Assembly: GCA_024699855.1 (NCBI GenBank)
Contig: JAMPIQ010000002.1
Location: forward strand, 16,740,001-16,804,000
Length of the DNA: 64,000 nucleotides
Direction of reading: 5' to 3'
From: Aphelenchoides besseyi
Taxonomy: Eukaryota; Nematoda; Chromadorea; Rhabditida; Aphelenchoididae
How positions within the stretch are numbered: the stretch's first letter is position 1; each line of letters starts with the position of its first letter. Positions 58,445 to 64,000 of this stretch are shown piece by piece. The notes beneath the pieces are model-generated. The model was given only the letters and a program-made list of their open reading frames with translations, was not told the DNA's origin and ran no database searches. A program made the translations under genes and the position numbers.

Positions 58445-59926
58445 TTATTCTCGATATGGTTCGTTAATTGAAACTTCCAAATTAGATGATATCGTTGGAG
58501 TCTTCATGACATCACGAATTGCTTTGGTTAACGGAAATTTCCCCTGTCCACAGCGTCCGGCGTGATCATCCGAGTCCAAAGCGAAGACCATAACACCGCC
58601 AATGCCCATTGATTTGGCGAACTTGGCCTTTTCACTTACACTTCGAGAGTCTTCGATACCCAACCAACTTGTTCCTTCAACCAAATACGGAGACGCAGCG
58701 TATTTGTCCCAATAATAGTGATAGTTTGTTGAGTTCAAATAACCACAGGCCTGAAATTTTCTATCAAACATTTTCTTCGATGAAAACTCACTCGTCTATA
58801 CGGAATAACACCTCCGTTGTGCGCGTAGCCGGTTACTGGAGCGTAGGGAAAGTGCATGTGTTTTGACAGCAACTCAAATCCGATACCGTAGACCGGAATA
58901 CCAAAAACGAGTTTGGATGGAGTAATTCCCAAACTTAACCAATACCTCGTTGCATACTCCTTAAATTTCAAAAGTTACAAATACATGTTGCAATACTGGT
59001 AATCAATCAAACACGAAGATCATGTAAAGACTTACAGAATTGATTCGACCAAGCAGAAGAATCTCGTAGGGTGATGCGTGAAGTGGTGCGTTGAAGCCGG
59101 TAAAAGGATGCCAACGAGAGTAAAGATGGAAATCGTAGTTCATTATTTGAACCATGTCTGTGTATCTGAAACGCGAAATTAAGTTTTAGACATTACACAA
59201 CTCACTTATTGAGAGCATTTGCATCATAGGCCTTCTCGACGATGTTGTACATTGCACAAACGGCGACGGTCAGTAGAAGTCGATGACCACTTGTATCAAA
59301 ATCTTCACGTAATTTCTTAAACAAAAACAGTTAATTTATACGGTTATTTATACATGCCTTCAATATGTCACTTAATCCCTGTCTATCAGTGGCTCTTGCA
59401 CCTGGAGACCAGACCTGAAATACTCAGTTCCGTTCATTTCTTGTTCCTCTTGAAAACGCACTGGAAATTCCCAGTCAATGTCGAAGCCATCTAATTTGTT
59501 TGCGATGAGATAGTCACGAACCACAGCACTCAGCCCATTTATTTTTGTTTGATCAGTTGCCTAAAAAAGTGGTCGATTGACCGAACATACAATCAACTTA
59601 CAATTTCACTCATGTACACGTTAGCCGGGGTTAATGAGATCAAAATTTGGAGCGCGGGGTTTTTACGCTTCAGTTTGTTGTATCGATGCATCATGTCTTC
59701 GGCCGGAAACTGAATACCGGCTTCGTTGATTGTGCAGTTATTTATGATGATCAAGTGAGTGCATAGGTTCGGATCGATCTTCTCCGGCTTCGGATTGCCA
59801 CTTCTAAACCAAGAACTAGAAACCTGAAGGTTATAATCGAACTCACTTTGCGTAACAAGTCATGATGTAGGCATTAGCAGAGTAATTTGAGATTAAAAAC
59901 CACAGACTAATGTAAAAGTACAACAT
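58445..59926 (-). CDS. GH18 chitinase-family secreted glycosidase
   Basis: About nine exons, roughly 370 residues. Signal peptide MLYFYISLWFLISNYSANA, then YIMTCYAKSG, CTHLIIINNCTINEAG and NPALQILISL (strand 3). The catalytic strand 4 motif DGFDIDWEFP (about 59,465-59,491) has all three Asp and the catalytic Glu. Then come LLTVAV, MVQIMNYDFH (the MxYD substrate motif), LVFGIPVYGIGFEL, SWLGIEDSRSVSEKAKF and GGVMVFALDSDDHAG (strand 8 region). The product should be an active glycosidase of the chitinase/chitobiase group, single-domain without a visible chitin-binding module. In nematodes such enzymes act in eggshell, cuticle, moulting or feeding. Exact exon joints near 59,400 are uncertain. Confidence 0.92.
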
Positions 59927-61022
59927 TCTGAAGTTCAATGTCGACGTTCTTTTCGAAAAGGCTAAACAGCAACAACATTAACGATAATGGGAAGGATTCC
60001 GATTCAGAACAAAAGTGAGTGCAATCTATTGACTATCGATAGTAGTTGATGAGGAAACGGAAACGAATTCACGATCTTTAACAACATTAAATTCCTTAAT
60101 AAGACCGAATGAGAGCCGCGTTTATTCTCCAATTATCATGCTCGCAAACCCGAAGGTTTCAGCAAGAAGTCATGACCGTTTTTATCCTCCTCGCCAAAAA
60201 GAACGGATTCTGATCTCCAGCTGTCGCGTCACCTTAAAACAAACAAAACAAAATGCGCCATCGAGAGAATCCTTAGTTACGTCGTGATGAGCAACCGGCT
60301 GCTTCAGTGCATCGGTGTTTTTGAACTTTTCAGAAAAAACGACGACGACATTTTGTAACGGAAAGTCGACTCCACGATTCTTTCGGAAAAAAGCGGCGAA
60401 AATCTTGATGTTTTTTCCGCAAAAAATCGAATCTACGGAAACCACATTCATTCGAACAGTCAAAAGACATTCCAGAGGAATCATCGACTTCCTGTAAACC
60501 CTTTTACTTCCACCATCAGCTGATTGTCGATAAGATGACGCTTGCAATTGATGTGGTTTGTATTTCTTGATCGAATATCATGAGCTGTCCGTCACTTGGG
60601 GGAAGCCAACAAACGATCGACTTCGTGGTCTCAAGCGTCGCACTTGGGACACTCCCTAAGTTCTTGCTTATCAAACTTTCGTTCCGATTTCTCAAATTCT
60701 CAGACAAACACGTGGTTTTTACTACGAAACTTAGTCGGAAGACTGTTCCACTATTTCGAATCAATAGATTCGGTAGTTTAAGAAGTTGGAGATAACCGTG
60801 TTCTCTTGAAAAGATGCCAACAACTCTGTTTAATCACACAAATCGGAAATCTTATCGGATGCCTGAAAACATTTTCTGTCAACTTGTTTTAACCCATTTG
60901 AAGACAAATAAATGGTTTCTTAATAACAAATCGATATCCAACATACTTCAATAAACGTTCACTCATATATGAGTGATTATCTTCAACTCTCAAAGTTCAG
61001 ATAGAAAGTTTATTTTTGGCAT
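59927..61022. other. Intergenic, possible gene remnant
   Basis: Between the chitinase and SH2-kinase genes. Two overlapping minus ORFs (60,547-60,182 and 60,764-60,516) suggest a possible small gene, and one frame reads a zinc-finger-like RECPKCDA, but stops intervene and no splice model works. No firm feature. Confidence 0.4.
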
Positions 61023-62729
61023 TCACGCATCTTCAGTAATGAGAGTTGGATCTTCGAGCAATGCGGGACTGAGTTGTTTGACGATTGCCGAAAAGCTGGG
61101 ACGATCATCGGCGTTTTGGTTCCAACACGAAAGAGTCAAAGCGGAAATGTGTGACGGCATGTTCGCAGGAGTGTCCATGTGTTTGCCGGAAAGAACAAGA
61201 GCTTTAGCTTCGGCGTTGGTGAGTCCAGGATAAGGATCGGATTTACAGTAGGTGAACACTTCCCATATCATCACGCCGAAAACAAAAAGATGAGAAATGA
61301 TAATTGATTTACCGAAGCTCCAGACATCCGATTTTTGACTGAAGGTACCACAACGCAAAATCTCAGGAGCAAGATAACGGACTGGAAGTTTTTGAAGCCT
61401 CAAATATAATCTAATTTAAAAGTATGAAGTAAACTAACTTTTGTTCGCGTTTCTCGGCAGTCGTAACCGAAAGACCAAAATCCGAGATTTTGACCGTAAG
61501 ATCGGCGGCTAGTAGACAGTTTCGAGCCGCAATGTCACGATGTAGCACGCCCTTACTAGCCAAGTACTTTAATCCACGTGCTGCGTCCGTCAAAAATCTG
61601 AAGACAAATTGGTGAAAGAAGAGCATGAAACCGAGTCACTTGATCATTTTGTCGGTCGAGAGATTTGCTGCATGCTCTTTGCAGTAGCTCTTTAGCGATC
61701 CACCCGGTGCCAATTCAAGAACGACGATAATCGGCTCTTTTTGCGATGCAACCCCCAACATTCGAACGACATTCGGATGGATGAGTCGACGATTGATAGA
61801 AGCCTCTTTGACGAAATTGACACGTTCTTGTTTGCCCATCTTGCCTTTCAAAGTCTTTGCTGCAACATCGATGGTTTTTCCGTTGGTTGTCAATTGAGCC
61901 AAAAAAACGTCTCCAAATGAACCGGATCCAAGTTTTTTGCCCAAGCGAATTGAATCGTGAAGAATGTACCTGCAAGAGTAGGTGTCATTCGACTCTACTG
62001 ACTCACCAATCCGGGCGTTTGATCGGATTGATCAGCTTCGTGCCTTCAGATTGAAGTTCCGCTTTCGATGACTACAAATAAAAGAATCAAAAATAACGAT
62101 GGAAGACTCACTACGTAGAAATTGATCAGTTGAATGATCGTATCAAATGGAGCATTAGCGCGAATCATCCAACGTTGCGATTTGTCGAGTTTGAACAAAA
62201 TGTGTTTCGCTCTTCCTTTCCAACGAACAGAAACCGCCAAACGTTGAGCATTGTCCAGATCGGTCATTCGCACAAGGAAATCACCGTCTTTGCTAAGCAG
62301 ATCTTCGATTTCGTCTCGTGGCATCAAGCCATGATACCTGAAAAGAAAGCCGTAGGTCCACTTTCACTTCTTCATTTACCATGACTGGTTGAGTAAAGTT
62401 GAAGCCTCAGCTTCGCATTTGGACTTATAGACTCGGCTTCCGACTTTTCCACGTCGTTCTTCCGCTCCATCCTCGCTGACCATCGTTTGACCAACATCCA
62501 GTTCTTCGGTCTTATCCTCCAACTTCTTTGGACGCGATTTGTTTTTAAAAAATAAAGATATAATCAATCGCTTTAATCAAACCCACCCCATTTCAACGGA
62601 CGCCTTCGATACCTTCGGAGTCTTCGTGTTGGACGCCGGTCGATAGGCGGGACGTTTTTCGCGTCCAGTCGCTACGTTCTTCTCATCAGTCGTCTGAGTT
62701 GCCGCCGGGTTTACAAACTTTCGCCACAT
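61023..62729 (-). CDS. Fer/Fes-like SH2-domain non-receptor tyrosine kinase
   Basis: About seven exons, roughly 450 residues. A basic N-terminus ([17 protein letters not shown]) is followed by an SH2 domain: [22 protein letters not shown] with the phosphotyrosine-binding Arg, [13 protein letters not shown]. The kinase domain has [12 protein letters not shown] (Gly loop), DVAAKTLKG (ATP Lys), [10 protein letters not shown] (HRD), ISDFGLS (DFG), VRYLAPEIL (APE, with RYLAPE for the usual RWMAPE), [11 protein letters not shown], and [15 protein letters not shown]. All catalytic residues are present. The SH2-kinase pair without an F-BAR domain is the typical nematode-expanded Fer-like form, some of which act in the germ line. 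The first exon junction (62,580-62,530) is unclear. Confidence 0.93.
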
Positions 62730-63206
62730 GATTGAATCCAAACAATTCAACGCTCTCAAATAGTCGATCCAACAAAATGCATGGTTCTTAAACTCACAGA
62801 AATATGTTAATTTCTGCAAATTCGATCAATAAGTACGCATTCTCATCTACTTAGTTTTGTTATACAAGGTTTGGAACTTTTTGTTTTCTATTTGGAGTTT
62901 TAATGCAGCAATTTCGATCGGCGACGAGGAAGATTTGCCGCCGCCTGAAAAGTCAATTGCAAACTCGATTTAAAGCAAAAAATGCCCGTCTTAAAAAGTT
63001 GTCCAACTGAAAGAAAAGAGCGACTGATCGCGAATTGACCGATTGATATCGAGTCACTGGAACAGTTCAATATTTAATAGGAACCATCGACGTACTTGAA
63101 CGCGCGCTTTCCTGGTGCAATGAACAAATTTGCTGTGATTTCTGGACCGTTGCTCTCGACCGCCACTTGGAACTTCGAACATCACAAGCCACGCAACTCC
63201 ATCTTG
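62730..63206. other. Intergenic
   Basis: Upstream flank of the SH2-kinase gene up to the abrupt start of the cysteine-rich family leader at 63,207. No feature seen. Confidence 0.5.
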
Positions 63207-63571
63207 TCAAAACAACCAACCCTTAGAGAACAATTTGAACGGATGGGAAGTGAGTAGTTCGAAGGTCGCGTAACCAACGCAACAATCAAATCGTGCACAA
63301 CAAGCAATCAACTCACTGGAACCACTAACTATGCCAATGAAACAATTCAACTAACAAAGGTGACTCGCGGTATGAAAACAAGCCGCTCAATCAACTGCAG
63401 GAATATCACCGAACCGGCAACCAAAGCTTTCTTGTGGTCATAATGACTCGAAGTTCTAATCGAATTATATGACAACAACTGACAACAATGTTCGGAACCG
63501 TGATTTGAATGACTGTCAGTTGTTAGTGATATTGTCTACCGATAGCACGTCTTCCGGCTACGACTACGATA
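63207..63571 (+). promoter_or_regulatory. Conserved leader of the cysteine-rich family with two uORFs
   Basis: This 365 bp leader matches 27,713-28,067 (copy B) from its first base, tcaaaacaaccaaccc. Two short upstream ORFs are kept in both: ATGCC…AACTAA (MPMKQFN here, MPLKLIN in copy B) and a 23-codon ORF starting MKTSRSINC (MKPSRSINC in copy B) and ending TKAFLWS. Changes between copies keep both frames. The sharp left edge, starting TC, would also fit a Helitron 5' end, but nothing else proves this. Confidence 0.5.
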
Positions 63572-64000
63572 ATGGCCAAATTCGGGATTAAGGATTTCGA
63601 AAACTTCTTCGACATGTAAGTTTTCTGTTTTTGTTCTTTAACGGTTTTGATTTGATTTCAGTAAATACGACCGTAAACAACAGCGCCTCTGTCTTTTCCA
63701 AGACAATCTTGGTAATTGCCAACATCCTGTGGAAAGGACTGGATGGCTGTGGAACCAGTGCGATGGAAGTTCAACGATCACAGACTTCTGCCAGCTAGTA
63801 CGACAGAAGTCTCCCGAGGCTCATATCTTGTGCACGAAACACCAGAAGACTCGACGTGATGATCACAACGTCTACCACGACCCGGGGTTAAATCCCATCG
63901 ACGAACTAATGAAGCGAGTCCTATATGAAAGCCGTTATGCTTTCATTCCCGACAATGGACATGCCGCTTGGTATCAAAAATTGCTAAGAGAACTCAACTG
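63572..64000 (+). CDS. Intact member of an unknown cysteine-rich family (cut by window end)
   Basis: Exon 1 (63,572-63,615) encodes MAKFGIKDFENFFD; a 46 bp GT-AG intron (63,616-63,661) follows; exon 2 is open from 63,662 to the window end, about 127 residues so far. It has Cys/His spaced C-x7-C-x-H, then W-x-W-x2-C, then FC, then ILC-x2-H, like a zinc-binding fold, followed by RRDDHNVYHDPGLNPIDELM and FIPDNGHAAWY. I recognise no family. Two broken homologues lie at 11,957 and 27,713, and a degenerate module after the latter suggests tandem domains. No signal peptide or membrane helix. It could be host or transposon-borne. Confidence 0.65.

Overview
The window looks like nuclear DNA from a nematode. 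The genes are compact, with mostly 35-60 bp GT-AG introns, and stand close together on both strands. The protein families are typical of nematodes: a Fer-like SH2 tyrosine kinase, a TWK two-pore potassium channel and a degenerin-type DEG/ENaC channel. Two homeobox genes, NK4-like and TLX-like, suggest a lineage that kept genes which, from memory, C. elegans has lost or strongly diverged. Assignment to a species is not possible from the sequence alone.

Region 1 (1-28,640) is repeat-rich. A block of about 12 kb occurs twice in direct orientation (1-12,251 and 15,908-28,400), with a 100-N assembly gap in the first copy. Each copy holds, in order: a head-to-head inverted pair of a small gene; a decayed non-LTR retrotransposon with an R4/Dong/NeSL-type reverse transcriptase (+); a decayed Helitron on the minus strand, split in two; small CCHC zinc-knuckle exons; a spliced secreted-protein-like gene (intact only in copy B); and a pseudogene of an unknown cysteine-rich family, whose intact member starts at the right edge of the window (63,572). 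The 3.6 kb spacer between the copies holds an oligo-A tract and a diverged 28S rRNA fragment, i.e. an rDNA relic.

Region 2 (28,640-63,200) is host genes. Minus strand: an unrecognised basic protein and a single-pass membrane protein (possibly an operon pair), a small zinc-finger exon and a coiled-coil protein with a LIR-like motif, TM9SF3, an ACAD9/enigma-like acyl-CoA dehydrogenase homologue, TLX homeobox, DEG/ENaC, SLC25A38-type mitochondrial carrier, BNIP3/DCT-1 mitophagy receptor, ARL3, TWK channel, GH18 chitinase and SH2 tyrosine kinase. Plus strand: CPSF30/CPSF4, PCGF3/5-type Polycomb RING protein and the NK4-like homeobox gene.

The most interesting host observation is that the NK4-like and TLX-like homeobox genes are convergent neighbours with 124 bp between stop codons. 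This looks like a surviving piece of the ancestral NK homeobox cluster. The most interesting feature of the repeat region is the unknown cysteine-rich family with a conserved two-uORF leader, carried on the duplicated block and again 35 kb away.
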